This document shows positions 1-13,300 of a stretch of 64,000 nucleotides of DNA, in pieces (the stretch's first letter is position 1; each line of letters starts with the position of its first letter). Position numbers and translations under genes: made by a program. The stretch covers positions 1,178,001 through 1,242,000 of the forward strand of contig VXAZ01007626.1 in NCBI GenBank assembly GCA_013399875.1, written 5' to 3'. The notes beneath the pieces were generated by a model that ran no database searches, had not been told where the DNA came from, and saw only the letters and a program-made list of their open reading frames with translations. Source of the stretch: Gymnorhina tibicen (Eukaryota; Chordata; Aves; Passeriformes; Artamidae).

Positions 1-370
1 CCTCAGTCTCTTTCTAGGCACTAAGCCATTTTAAATAAACCTCGTGTTTTGGGAAGCTCCCCTCCAGCCCCACTGAGCGTCCATGGTTTCACAGCATGCA
101 AAAGTGTTCTGCGTGCTGTCAGAGACTGGAAGAGGTGATCTACTTTGAGATGCCTTGGGGCTTGGAATGTGTGGTGGGGGTGGGTCAGGCCTTGCTCTGC
201 TGAGGTGGTGCCCTGCCCTGATGCCCCCCCAGCCCCACAGAGTCTTTCAATCACGGCACATTGGAGGCAGCCCCAGTGTCACCTACCCCAGTCCCCAAGA
301 GGATCAGAGACTGGAAATCCCTCCTGGGAAGAAGGCCCAGGATGGGCCAAGGCTTTAAGAAGCCTGACCA
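1..370. other. Unannotated unique sequence at window start
   Basis: I see no gene, repeat family or RNA here. The stretch is mixed in composition, with C-rich patches around 215-235. Open frames here are short and overlap on both strands, as chance frames do. Confidence 0.5.
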
Positions 371-756
371 CTAGGCAAGCAGGTTGTCCTTCAACCCTGC
401 CTTCATCTTGGAGTTTTACATCGCTGCAACCCAGGAACTGGTACCTATGTGTCTGTTTTTCTATATCTTTCCTGTCTTTCTGTTTTTATCTCTTTCTTCT
501 TTTAACTCTCTTCTCATGGAACGCAACATCAAATGGTTTTCAAGGTTTTCTATGTTCAATGGGCTAGGCAAGCAGGTTGTCCTTCAACCCTGCCTTCATC
601 TTGGAGTTTTACATCGCTGCAACCCAGGAACTGGTACCTATGTGTCTGTTTTTCTATATCTTTCCTGTCTTTCTGTTTTTATCTCTTTCTTCTTTTAACT
701 CTCTTCTCATGGAACGCAACATCAAATGGTTTTCAAGGTTTTCTATGTTCAATGGG
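371..756. repeat. Perfect 193-bp tandem duplication (two copies)
   Basis: Copy 1 covers 371-563 and copy 2 covers 564-756. Each begins CTAGGCAAGCAGG and ends TTCAATGGG. Reading base by base I found no difference between the copies. The three bases CTA follow each copy (564-566 and 757-759), so the exact breakpoint can slide by a few bases. The period is not a multiple of three, so reading frame is not kept across the junction. The unit is pyrimidine-rich and resembles no repeat family I know. Identity at this level means a very recent duplication or an assembly artefact, and the sequence alone cannot decide which. Confidence 0.95.
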
Positions 757-759
757 CTA

Positions 760-3700
760 CGTTTATGCTGTGATAAGTGATGTTATGTTGTATTTACTCT
801 TTTGCCAATGTTCCTTAATTTTCTATAGCTTGCCAGTAAGCTTCTTTTGTGTTTTTACCTCTTGAGAATATTTGGTTGGAATTTTCTCCTTTGTGTCTAC
901 CCGGAGCAAAAAAGCTTTGGTTTAACCTCAGGTTTAGGTGACCAGGGTGTAACACGTGCAGCAGAAAAATCTTTCAGACTTGTGTCTGGCTGCCACCAGA
1001 GTCTGTGCTCAGCTGTTGTAATTTTGGGTGAACTTACTAAGATCATGATCTTCTCCCTGAGCATGTCATTTTCCACTCTACTTTTGCACAGCTATTTTAA
1101 TGTGGGGAGTGGGAGATGAGAGAAACCAGATTGCTAAGCATTTGGTCTGCAGGGCCAGGACTGCACTATTCATTTAGGACGGCCTCTGGGCCAGACTTAT
1201 ATACTGCTGTGCTTGCAGAAAAAATTCTTCCCCGTGTGAATAGCCTAACCCGAGAGAACCCTGTCAGTGGCGTTCAATGGACTGTGTTATATCTGTGAAG
1301 TTGCCAGTGAGTACAAATATTTGCAGGAGACAGGTTCAACAAGCATCCATCCTTTCAAAGGCATAAAAAATGGATTGCTCCTTTATTTTATTGCTTCTGA
1401 ATATCCTACCGTGAATGCACGGCTCCCCTTCAACTGTGAAAGTGTGCTGGAGAGTCTTGAACATAAGAGTCATGTTACAGCTCTTGATCCTTCTCATCCG
1501 TGAGTTCCCTGCCTGCTCAGGAATGCCTCAGGTAAGTAGTGCTGAGCTGCTGGGGCAATTATATCACTGGGATACCTTTTAACCTTTCTTTTAGCTATCA
1601 TGCACTGGGAGAATTACACTAAACCAGGTCATAATAGAATGTTGTGAAATGGAAGTCGAGATAAGAGAGACGTGCTTCAGTAAAAGCCAAAGTGGAGAGG
1701 GAGTGATGCGAGGGGGAGATTTGAACCGCATCTCCAGGTTCAGCCTCTGAAGAGGAGAGGTAGTGGAAGCTAATGCAGGGAAATGAGCTGTAACAAAGCC
1801 ACACCAGGAGTTATTCAGCTGTTCACAAGAATTTTAGAAGAACTGTAATTGGGAAATGATGTGAATATCAAACAAAATGTCACTTGACTGGAAGCCTTGA
1901 AAAGAGGGGGAAATAAAAGAAAATGAAGAAAAAAACCTGCATTACATGTCACCCTCTTCGACACACTCTGAAAGAGTTCCCTGCTCTCCACTCAGACCTT
2001 TTGGCACGCTATTGTGTAGCATTGTGTATTTCCGTGTGGGGTGCTTCTCCTTGAAAGAAATTAAAATGATGGGAAAGCTGGCATGTCACGTTAAATAACA
2101 TCACATGTTTTTCTGTTGGGGAGGAAAAAAAAGGAAGAAGTACTATGCTGAGTTCCAAGAAAATAACTACTGAGGAAATGAGTGCAGCAAGCAGCTCGGA
2201 TCCTGTCCCTGGAAAATAGCAGCCATGCCAGCACAGGGAAACATGCTCTGTATCCTGGCAGGATTCATAAGTAGGCTTGAATTTCTTCTGCATGCTGTTT
2301 GCTAGTGACCTGCAGACCAGCTTGTCCACATCTCTGATCTCCCCAGCTGTCCATAATGATTTTTGAGTTCTAACGTTAGAGGTTTTTTTCTAAAATTTGA
2401 AATGTGTGTAAAATGATCAGGATTGTTGACCATCATTTCTGCTCTTGTTTACTAATATTAATTTTGTCCTTCTAAGTTTCCTGTCTGCCGTTTTTCTCTG
2501 GGAATAAGTAATCTTGAAAGCACTTTGGCCCTTTCTTCTTCCTCATCATTATCCTTCACAGGCAGAGAGCAACTGGATTAGGTCCTCCGGGGCCCCTTGA
2601 TGTTCTCCTCAGCACTCGCAGAAGAATTGTCCTTCGGACAACCTGCAGCTCCTCTCTCTTTAATTTAGTGTAAGCTTTTGTCTGGAAACACCAAGAAACC
2701 ACCTGCTGCATGTAGAAACATAAGGACCCTGTGGGCCATTGAGCCCCCTGCATGCTTGGGGAGGGGAGGAGGACTAGGACAAGGTTTGCTTTGAGGTTTA
2801 CCCAAGTGAAAAAATTCTCTTTCCTCCTGAAAGGAGAAGATGACAGCGCTGTGGAGAAATTACCCATCAAGAAGACAAGAAGACCACTTTGATTTTGATT
2901 AGACAGAATTTCTCAGTGACCTCACTGTTCTCCTCCTCATCTCAGATCTTCTGCAACCAGGAGCTTTAAAAAGAGGTTAATATGGGCTTTGCATGCTTTG
3001 TTTACATTTTTAGTAATGTTGTTATGCATCTGTCATGATTTGATAGGATCCAGGCAAACATTCTTAAAGGCCTGATGAAATAGATATGCTGATTTCTACC
3101 TGTAAACTGTAAGGATTTTGATGGAAATTTCCCAACTTGTTTTTTAAAATAATGCTTCATGTACAGTAAGCATAAGAAAAATCCTGCCTTGGAGCATCAC
3201 AGGAAAACAAAAAAACACTAATCCCTGTTGCATTTTTTTCTCACCTTCATGTCTTCACTATAGAGCTGGGAGACCCTTGCCAGCTCTAAAAGGAGGAAGA
3301 AAAGTCAAGTCACTCTTTTGCTGTGAGTATTAGGAAATGAGGCCTGATAGTAAGATTTTAGGGTTTCTGGCCAATAACATCTTATTCGGTCTTTGAATGT
3401 ATATTTGGATTTTTTGAAGTTTGGTTGGTTTTTTTGGATGCTTTTTTGTTTGGTGCTGTTTCTAGTCAGTGAACCATCATCTCTAAAGGCATGCCTCCAT
3501 CAGGCTGTGTTGGGGAAGAGTTACAATAAAATATACGTGCAAGCACAGGTGCACAGGCAAGTGAGGCTCTGCTCTCAGCTGCTGGTGTTAGTTTCTGTAG
3601 CAGCCACTGTGTCTGTATAGCCTTGAGGCAAGACTGGTAGAGAGCACTTGGTTGAGCCCGAGCAGTCATTACCAGCTGCCATGTCAGGGGGTGGCGGGGC

Positions 3701-6700
3701 AGGGGTCCCTGCACCCCACCATGTGCCCCTCAAGCACAGAGGGAGGGTGGAGAGGTGATGGGAGGTTATTTGGGCTGTCATCACTGTGGGCACTTTACTC
3801 CCCAAGAGAGAAGCCCAGACAAATGGTGCTGAACAACAAATTCAGGCTTAAAAGACCCAAAGCCATAATTTATTCAGGGAAGCTGGTACTGCAAAAAGAA
3901 AGCAATAGGGCAGGTCAGCACTAACAGCCAGCCTCACGCAACCTCTCAGCAGAAGGTTTTGGTTTTTGCATGCTTCTCCCTGCTTTCTTTCCCATTCAGA
4001 AGGATACATGAAGCAATGAAGATGATTTGTGGCCTATTGTTATTCCTGTTACAGAGAAAAAAATGTTGTTTTCAAGTCTGAGCAGGAGCAGGTCTTGTAT
4101 CTCCCTCAGCTGTACAGCTCTGCATTGTTTTTCTCCCCTCACTTAAGGATCTCACAGAGGCAGACCTCAGGTGTACTTGTGCTTTTATCTTTGGTCTCTG
4201 TTATTAACGGGTCTAATAGCTAACATTCTTTTGGATGAGACCTTATTAATCAAAGACTGTCTACTCTAGTAAAGGTCTAATGGTATTTTAAAGCTCTTCT
4301 TCCAAGGACAGAGCTTTGCCTGTGAATCGTTAACCAAAGCTTCCCTAGGGCTCTCTAGTGTGTTGTCAAGCACTGTCCCTTCCCCTTGCAGGGATGGCTG
4401 CTTTTTGGTGGATCTGAGATGCAAAGGGCAAAATCAAACTAAAATATCAGCTCTGTGTTTAAGTTAAATAACAGTGCTGCTGCTATTCTGAATTCGGTAA
4501 CGTTCCCTGAAATAATTTCCTGGGAAAGGGCTTGGCAAACTTTACTTTCCGACTCATACAAATATGAGCTGTTCTTGCTGCTGTGGAGTGACTGAATGGA
4601 GGAGGTTTGCATGCTGTGGTGCGCTTTTGATTTCCTTTTTTACTTTATTCCTGCATTTTTTTTTCCCATTTGAAAAAACATTATAAAACACTACAAATTC
4701 ACTTGAAAAGCACTGTGGGTTTTTTTTCTCTGTTATGCTATACAAAGTTATACCATCAAATATTACCCTTCTGTGGGACTCTTTTTTAGCTGGCTGCATG
4801 GCAGTGCAATTGAGGGCTTGGCAAATACCAGCAAGTAACTCTTGATGTTACCGCAATGTTCTGAATAGCTTGTATCAGGATAAAGTGGTTTTCAGCTACG
4901 TTTAACTGCAATGCAAAGTGAAAAAGAAAAATTGGAGTATGACCAAACAGTTGCTGGTGGTTTTGTTCTTGTGCGTCGTATGTGCTGGGGACAGAAACTG
5001 TTCAGTTTTCAGTGCTACTGTAATGGCTCCCTCTAGTAATGCATTGGATGTTATTACAAATTGAATGGCAGCACTCGCACTTGTGAACTGAAGCTTTGCA
5101 CAGCCCTGGTAACAAATTCAGCCACTTCACATTCTTGTTGAAAAGCCTGATGTGGTGGGGAGCCCAGGTCAGCAGATTTCACCGAGGAGGGCAAAAGAAG
5201 CCTGGTTTTGGGGAAAGCAGGAGGGGTGGTCTGGGCTCTGGGCTGGCAGCAAGGGACTGATGGTGAATGCAGCAGGCTTTTGGCATCTGGGGAGCTTCAC
5301 TCAGCAGGTATCTTGGAGAAGGAAACCTGAAAATAGGGAGTGGGGGGGTGTATCTTTTAGCAGCCTGTTTCCTATCCTCTGCAGTGGGGCTCCTAGAAGG
5401 AGAGAGATGGGCCTGCAGTTATGTTATGGTGACTCCTCCTGCCCCCCGCTCTGTCTGGCAACCTGAAAAGCTGCCACTTCCCAGACCGGTGCAGTTGGAC
5501 ACCACTCAGCATTACACTGGGCATCTTGCTGTAGGAGACAAAGACCTGCCTTTGAATGCACATTGAAAGACACTGAAAATAGCTGGAAGTATCCCAGGAC
5601 AAACAGATGAAGTGAATGTGCAGACATGGGGGAAATATTATAAGAGGATTGACCGTATTTATCCAAGGTATGAAAAGCGCTATTATTCCCAAACAAAGAG
5701 GTAACCTGAGGATGCTGCAGCTGACAAGGAGGAGCAAATCAAATGGGTTCTCCTCTTCTTTATGCCATGACAAAATGTGCCAGGGGCTTTGTGAGCAAAT
5801 AGAAGGTAGGGCCCTGAGGCGAACAGCTAACAGTTTAAGGCTAGACCAAACAGTGTGTGTTTGCAGGTAGCAGTCTGCAGGTTAGGGAAAGGGGAGAGGA
5901 GATTAGAGAGGAGATAATCTGCACTCCCTAAGGGATAGCACACAGGCTAGCCAGATCAGATGGTTTGGCTATGACAATAAATCCGTTTTCTGTCTATCTG
6001 CATTACTGTGTGTGCTTTTGGGATGGGTACTGCCTTTGCTGCTGGAGCAGCCTGACCCTCGAACACCCCTGCTTACCATGTGCTTGGAGGTGGGGCAGCT
6101 CTGTGTGCTTCTCTCAGCTTCCTGATGAGAAAATACTGTAGACCCTGACCCTGAGGGAGCCTGGAGCAGTGCAGAAAACTTTAAGGTCTCAGCCCTGAAT
6201 CTCTGATCCAGAAATGCTTCCTATCACCTTATTTTTGGAATAATATTTGCATGTTTTTAAAACTACTTTTGACTGCAATGTTTGATCTTGTAGCTGAGAC
6301 CAATCTTCTCGTGGTTTTTGGTAGGGTCTCAAGTCACCCTTGGAGCTGGGGCATTCAGGCAGATCACAGGGAGAACAATGTTGCCTGTGTTCCTCTAACC
6401 TGGTATAATGATACAAGCTCTAACCTGAAGTGCACGTTCAATATCCTGCAGCCTAGAGATTTTTATGCTGGTGCAGTTAAATCAATAAACTTGGTAAGTT
6501 AGGCTGGTACAGATATTTTTAATTGCACTCCCTACAGACAGCCTCACAGTTCCAATGTCTAATCAGAACTACAAACTATTCAGAGGAGTTTTCTTTGCAA
6601 ATAGGGTTATGAGTAATCAATAGCTCAGTGTATGTGTGTGTGTGCACAAATACTCATTTAGTAATTCTGGCCTGTGAACGCATTCATTAACCTGACTGCC

Positions 6701-7360
6701 TGATGTTACCCCAGCCTCCCTCCCCTCTTCACGGACAGGAAAAAGGAATGCATTCATTGATTACACTGCTTTAATTTATTTTCCTAGTTCTAATCTCTGC
6801 ACAAGATAAGACTGCTGAGAATTGTCAAATTGCATGCTTTGGAGAATTGAAAAGGCCATTTCCTCTCTATTTCCTACCTTATATGATAATGCAAGATCCA
6901 TGGTAGCATTTTTCCTCTCCACGCAGAAAATCGGTTAATGGATATAGCTTTTAGCGTCACTGTTCTGTGCTAGTACGTCCCATCATTTGTGCACAGAGAA
7001 ATTAAATAAAAACTTAATACCGGTGGAACACAACTGAACTTTGAGTAAACAAACAGAATTAACTACCTACCAGCCCTTCTCTTTGGGAAAGGCTAGTCCT
7101 GATTTAATAAAAAACAGACTGGTCCAGTTTGATGTATGTCATTTTGATTACGTCGTTTTGATGCTGAAGGTTTATTTAATTACAGTGGTTTTAATTCTGT
7201 CTCCTGTGAGTTATTGCTATATTCCTCCTCCCACACCCCTTAGTCCAGTGTTGCCTCTCAATGACAGATTGCTCACTGCCTGATGTGCCTGTTGCTTACT
7301 TGTGAGAGTAGGAAAACCTGTGCAGCAAAACTGCCCTTCAGTGGGTGTTGGAGGTGTTTT
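760..7360. other. Gene-free, repeat-poor interval
   Basis: Across this 6.6-kb stretch I find no exon with coding bias, no RNA gene and no recognisable full repeat. Open frames are below about 130 codons and overlap on both strands. One small perfect hairpin lies at 3261-3288. A faint MIR-like resemblance near 985-1080 is too weak to call. The sequence is ordinary AT-leaning vertebrate non-coding DNA. Confidence 0.55.
3261..3288. repeat. Short perfect inverted repeat (9-bp arms)
   Basis: TAGAGCTGG at 3261-3269 is matched by its reverse complement CCAGCTCTA at 3280-3288, with a 10-base loop. It is far too short for a microRNA precursor and has no T-run to act as a terminator. It may be chance. 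Confidence 0.6.
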
Positions 7361-7416
7361 TTGTCTTTGTTGTCAATCCTACAGGATTTGTTGTCTTTGT
7401 TATCAATCCTACAGGA
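7361..7416. repeat. Two-copy 30-bp tandem duplication
   Basis: TTGTCTTTGTTGTCAATCCT at 7361 recurs at 7391 with one change (TGTC to TATC). Both copies continue into ACAGGA, giving a period of exactly 30 bp. Each copy ends in a pyrimidine-rich run followed by ACAG, which looks like a 3' splice site. No exon is recognisable downstream. Confidence 0.85.
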
Positions 7417-9965
7417 ACAGCGGGTTAAGCAGCTGCTGGCTTTCATGTGGACCGGGTTCTGTTTTTATTTCAGCAGTGGGAAAGGGAGACAACACTGTCA
7501 GTGCTGCAGGTGCAGAGCTGTAGGCGAGTGTGGATCTTATAATTTGCTGGGCTTCCGTGCTGGAACGTGGCAGGATGCCCTCTCCAGGAATAACAGCACT
7601 GACAGGCCAGCCGAAGGCTTATGCTGCAGAGGATAAATTACAAGGAAAGAGACAAGTTGCAAGAGGGAAAGAGAAATGTGAGCAAAGAGGAGATGAAGTG
7701 ATGGGAATGTGCGGGCAGAGAGAGGAAGAGGCAGCAACTAAGGCAGCAAGTAAGGAAGAAGGAGTAACCTTCCATGACCTCAATACTCCCAACAACATGG
7801 AGTACCCTGGGGCCCCAGTCTTGGCATACACATATCTCCAGGCATCTGGAGATGAAGGTGTGGAGGCAGCATTGTGCTGTGTTCTTCTAGGAGGGTGATT
7901 TGGCATTCACTTCACCATGGGCAGCATTTGGGTGTGGTTGGAGAGCTTCCCCCTTCTACCCTGCCTGCACCATGTAACAGCTAGAAATTGTCCATGAGGG
8001 CACTGATGTTGTGCCTCGGCTTATTCTTGCAAAAACCTTTTCCTGACTTGGCCATGAATAGGCCCTGCTCCTAACCTTCCCTGATGCTGGGGTTTTCCTG
8101 AAGCCCAAGGGGCCCTAGTCTGGGTCAGGGGGAAAGGGAGGGGGGCTTAGTGCATGGTGGGGTCATAACAGTGTCCCCCAACTTGCTCTTCTGTCTCCTT
8201 GTTGTAGGTGCCTCTCACCATTCCCCTTTGTTTTCTCCCACATGGATCTGAAATGCAGTTGTGTTTCCTCTCTGCAAATGATGGGGGCTGGCTGTTTCTG
8301 CAGTGGTGAAACAGTGCTGCACATTGTGCTGGTGGGACCTGGGAGCCTTTCATCAGGTTGGGTCCATCTGGAGAGATAATGGGATGTCCTGCTTAACCTT
8401 ACACCCCAGGGGAAAAGACTTTCTGCGCTGAACTGATGAGGAAAATGGCGAGGAAGCTGAAATACCCACAGGACCTTTTGCCTTATCCCCCAGGTCATGG
8501 ACTGCACAGGGCTCAGACAAGTAGTGGGGCTTCATTCCTCGTTGACTTTGGTGCTCAGATAAGAGTACATGCATGTAGAGAGGTGCTACGCTACTGTGAT
8601 TTGGGAGATTTATTTGTCAAAACTGTCCTGGGTATTTCTCATCAACTCTAAAGTCACATTAACAGCCCGAAAATTATTTGTGGGTTTTTGGTTTTTTTCT
8701 TAAGTGGGGGTAAGATAACAATCAAAGCAGAAATAATGTCTCCCTGCCAACACTTGCTGTGGTCAGCCCAGGTGCATGATGTTGAATGTACCGATGGCTA
8801 TGGTATGTGACAACCAACCTCTTGTATCCTCAGAATGGCTGCATGCTCTGGGGAAACACAGCTTCCTCCTGAAGGCCGTCAGAAAGGAAAGGGGAAAGAG
8901 AGGGGGAGTGTTGCAAACACCATTTACATATCTGGGAGATGAGCTCATCCTCTTCTGTGCAAATGGGAATCAAGAGGATACATGAAAAAAAAAATAAATT
9001 CAATTAGTCTTTTCTGAAAGGTAGAGAAAGCACTGCTTTCCTCTGGTAATGGGCTTAGAGGAGGAGGAAGCTGCATTGCTAATGTGCTGCAAGTGTGTAA
9101 ACATCTCTCTGGTTTGTAAATGCTATTTCTTTCTTTGAAGCAAAACCTGCAAAATTCCCATATTTTTGATTTCCTAGCCTCCTGCCCAAGGTGTGTGACT
9201 TCTGCTCCTCAGTTTCCACCGCCAGCTGCATGAGAGATACCCCCTACATTTGGGAACACACACCACCCACCACCAGCTAGATGCTACCCTAAGGAAGGAA
9301 ATTGTTTAGTCTATGGAAGTAGCTCCTCTATTTCCCTCTAATTGCAGCAACTCTGTATTGGACAGATGGCCAGGTCTCTGCATCATATCAGGGAAGTTCT
9401 GCTTATTTGTCTGTGCACCAAACTTTAATACAGCACTTCCAGACACATTTATTTTAAGTTAACTTCAACTACTCTGGTGCTGCATTAGAATAGGACACAT
9501 CTTCCCAGCAGCACCTCCTTCTTACTCACCCTGTCTGTAAAATCCTTCCTGCTGCTCTTCAAGCAGACTTTGCTTGATGTTTTACTCCCATCTAGTGCTT
9601 TTTATTAAAACTGCTGGTGCTGTGTTTCTGACACAGGACTAGTCTGAGCTGATCAAACATCACTTTATTTCTAACCTAGGTGTTCACCAAATTTCTTTCC
9701 ATCTGGCTATAACAATCTGCAGCTCTTTGGTCCTCCGTGGTGTAGTAGAGGTGCAGGAAGGAGGGAGATCTCTGCAGACTTTTGCTTCTGTAAAAGTCTT
9801 TCATGTCTTTCACTTACAAGACACTTCTTTCCTGACTGTTTCTTGTCAGAGGAATCTTGACACTTATGTTTGTTCAAAGCAGGTTTCTTAAATACATTCT
9901 TGTTGATGTTGATGGGAATGGGAAAGCTGCTATATGAAATATGAGTGGTTTCCTTCCGTGGTCCA
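7417..9965. other. Gene-free interval with a purine-rich patch
   Basis: No gene or repeat family is recognised. About 7632-7770 is strongly purine-rich on the + strand (GGAAAGAGA-type words). This produces long, compositionally biased open frames on both strands that I do not regard as coding. Confidence 0.5.
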
Positions 9966-10372
9966 TACCAGGACCAGTGTTATTTAATATCTTTATTAAT
10001 GACATAGAAGGAACAAGTGCACTCTCAGCAAATTTGCAATCACACCGAGCTGAGCGGTGCAGTTGTCACACCTGAAGGATGGGATGGCATCCAGAGGGAC
10101 CTTGACAGGCACGAGAAGTGGGCCCATGGGAATTTTGGGAGGTTTAACAAGAGCAAGTTCAAGGTGCTGTACCTGGGTCAGAGCAACCCCCAGTACCAGC
10201 ACAGGCTGGGGGATGAACAGATTGAGAGCAGCCCTGTGAGAAGGACTTGGGGGTGCTGGTGGAGGAGAGGCTGGACATGAGCTGGCAAAGTGTGTTTGCA
10301 GTCCAGAAAGCCAAGTGTGTCCTGGGCTGCATCAAAACCAGCATGGCCAGCAGCATGAGGGAGGTGACAGAT
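9966..10372 (+). mobile_element. CR1 LINE fragment, reverse-transcriptase region, truncated at both ends
   Basis: Translation on the + strand gives F-N-I-F-I-N-D at 9983-10003, then pieces equivalent to the region just after the RT active site, including RDLDR-like and KVLYLGQSNPQ-like stretches. The order and wording match the CR1 copies at 45140-45893 and, in reverse, 50055-52745. Where the FADD active-site box should lie (about 10027-10050) the frame is shifted and both aspartates are lost, so the copy is dead. Similarity fades near 10372, before the CR1 3' end, so this is an internal fragment. Boundaries are approximate by tens of bases. Confidence 0.85.
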
Positions 10373-13300
10373 ATCCCACATGCCTGCAGTGGGAGAGCCC
10401 CGGGCTGAATGGGCTGCTGGCCCAGGGGAAGCTGGTCTGTCTGTGCATTCGGTGTGGGACTTATATAAATAAAAATCCCTGAACTCTTCCGGGGAGTAGC
10501 TGATGACCAAAGATGGGTCGCCCTCTTCAGGTCAGTGCATCAGGGTTTTCTGTTGGTAGCACACTGTGCCAGCAATGGTAGCTCGCCCATGTGGGAGGGA
10601 GGTGAGCATCCAGGGTAGTGAGGTGCTGGCATGATCCCAGCTGTGTGTTATTTGTGTGCTATTTGGTCCTTACTGTAACTGTGGTTTGTTCTTGATACAA
10701 TGGTTAGCATGTTAATTAAAAGAACATTAGAGGAGGTGATCATGTGGTGGGGAAACCGGCAATAAGGCCAGACTGCTCAGGTGGAGGGTGCTGTGTATTG
10801 AAGCAAAGCAGCTTCCTGTGGGTTAGTGCTGACCTGGCGGGGATCCTGCACAAATCCCATCTTGGCTGTGCTGCCCAAGTACTGACATCTTTCCAGCCTG
10901 GATTCCTCTCTACTCTGTTCTCTCCCACTGTTTGTTTTCTTCCCCATCAGTGCTTCATGGAGCAGGCTGAACATGGACTAACCTGGTGTCTACACATTTC
11001 TCTAACACCTCCACTTGTGGCTGCTGCTAAATCTGCCAGTCTCCTTGTTGCTGAGCTTTCAGTCATGCTGAAAATAAATGGTTTCTCATTTTGCTTTGCT
11101 GAACTTCACTGGGATGATTTGCTTTTCCTACCAAGTTTCTACAGTCTGTCGCTCACTCTCTGTCCCTTATGCTGCTTACACCACCAGTTGTTCCAGCTTG
11201 GATTAATCCAACCTCTGTGTTTTTTGCTTAGCTGGCAGCTGTTTTTTCTCAGTGCTTTGTTCCCCTCTGGCACCCTCAAAGACCCCTTCTGCTACCAAAA
11301 CCTCAAGCTCACTTCCACCTCTGGGTGCTGCCACTGCACTGACCCCAAATTTTCTCCTTGTCTTTCTTTTCCTGCTGCTTCTTGAGTAAAGACCATTTTC
11401 CTAAATGCTCCATTTTTTTCTTTCTCCACATTCCTGTTTCATTTGTCTTCTAGAAGGATGCACCCTCCTCTGTTTTTATTCCCCCATTCTCCCAGTGAAT
11501 ATCTAGACAAAACTGTTTTGTTCTCTATGTAATATGATGTGGTCTGCTCTCTTTTTCTTTTACCCTTCCTTCCCTCTCTTCATGGTCAGTTAAACCACAT
11601 CAATGAAACTTCAACTCTGTTCCGTCTAGGAGCAGAGACCATATTGCTTAAAGCTATAAAGCTCTGTGTTTACTTAGCATAGCAAAAATAATTTTTGCAA
11701 GTAGGCGATGAGACTGCAGAATAAGAGTTCTTCTAACAGCAGAAAATGCACAAAGGCAGGAAAAATATTAAGGAGTGTTTATAGGCAGATAAATATCAAA
11801 TACAATGCACTGATTAATATTCCAGTGGGATGGACTTTGATAAACTGGCATCCCATTCTGCAGGTTTTATTTTTAACAGATGGGAGAGAAAAACAACATT
11901 TGGTCTAGAGCCTCTGTCTGTCTGAGTGAGGTTTTGCTCATTTTGGGGGCTGCAGCTATTCTAAACATGGCAACTTGATTTAATTAGCTCACTAGGATCC
12001 TGCTTTGTCAGTGGTTTTTGTTATTGTTGCTTTGTTTATTTTTTTCTTGTTGATTTTTGGTTTTTTGCCTAAATGCACTCTCGCAAAACTGACAGTACCC
12101 AGAGCTCCCAGACTTCTGTGGCCAAGTTTCTGTCTGCAATGTGCAAACAGAATAGCTGACGAATTAATAGACATGCTGGAAAACTCTCTCTTCCCTTTTT
12201 TAGGGAAAATTGAACATCTATTGATTCATCGTTTCTACCAGATGGGGAGCACAGCAGTAATTCCTTTGTGTTTTTGAAAGCAGTATCTTTCGCAGAGTTT
12301 GCTTCTGTTGACAAGTTATTTTCCCTCTGATTTGAGTCTGTCTTTAATGTGTTCTGTTGGGGTATTGACTACACGAACAGACAAGCTCTGATTACGGCTT
12401 TGCATGGCTGCCAAGGTCCTGCAACGAGCAGGGAGACTGATTTAGTCTGTTCTCCTTGAAAGCTCAAGACTTCCTAAAGATGGAATAAAAAGCAGGAGGT
12501 CCATTAAGCAGAGAAGCGGATTGTGATGCCTAGGAGAGATGCAAAGGCAGTCAGGCTAGACAACAATGCTGTGTCCTTTGTGCATATTTAAGTGTGGCAC
12601 CATAAAAGGGCTTATGCCAAGTCCATCTGAAATGTTTGAGGACAGCCTTACTGAAAGAAGTCTGTTGTTTTAAATATGAGTTCCAATTACAGCACAAATC
12701 CAGCATTATTGGTCTTCTTTTTCAAGCATTTTGTGCTGAGCTAAACTTATGGGGGAGAAGAGAGGGGAAATAACCAGGGCTTACTAATTTTGTATTACAT
12801 TAAGGATGCAATATCAAGTTGCAATATCAGCATCTCCCCAACTATGCCATGTAGATACCCACATGGAGTGCTGAACCAAAGGAATGGTTTTGGGATCCCG
12901 TCTGGCCAGTTGTCCCAAGCCTTGTGTGATACGTGTCCCTGAGTGTCTGTCCTTTCTGTTGGCTGGGTTCAGTCTCATTTGAAAAGGACATCGAAGTCCC
13001 CACGTAGCAAAGTCCCTGTTGATGGTCTGGGACCAGCCAATGAAAAAAGTCAAGAAGGTTTCAGCAGTGCCTCAGAGTGTGTGTGACTGCCGGCCAACAG
13101 GTGTTTTCAAATTGGCTGCCACAGATGTTCCCCTTTTTTGGTGCTGTCAAAGGCAAATGACAGTAGGCAGAAGCAGTTACTGCTCCTAGAAGGAAAAGAA
13201 ACTGTATGGGATATGTCACAAAACCATGGGAAAGGGAGTTTCACAATTTCTGCTGTTCAGAGAATTTGGTGATAGGGTATTTGGTTGCTTTTTTCTTCTG

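Noticed and set aside
985..1080. Faint resemblance to the MIR CORE (AGCTGTTGTAATTTTGGGTG)
   Set aside because: Spacing and identity are too poor to separate from chance by eye.
9096..9120. TGTAAACATC, like the start of a miR-30 family microRNA
   Set aside because: Later bases do not match and no complementary arm lies within hairpin distance.
10440..10500. TATATAAATAAAAATCC-containing stretch resembling LTR promoter and poly-A signals
   Set aside because: No TG...CA termini or target-site duplication could be found around it; an AT-rich coincidence is as likely.
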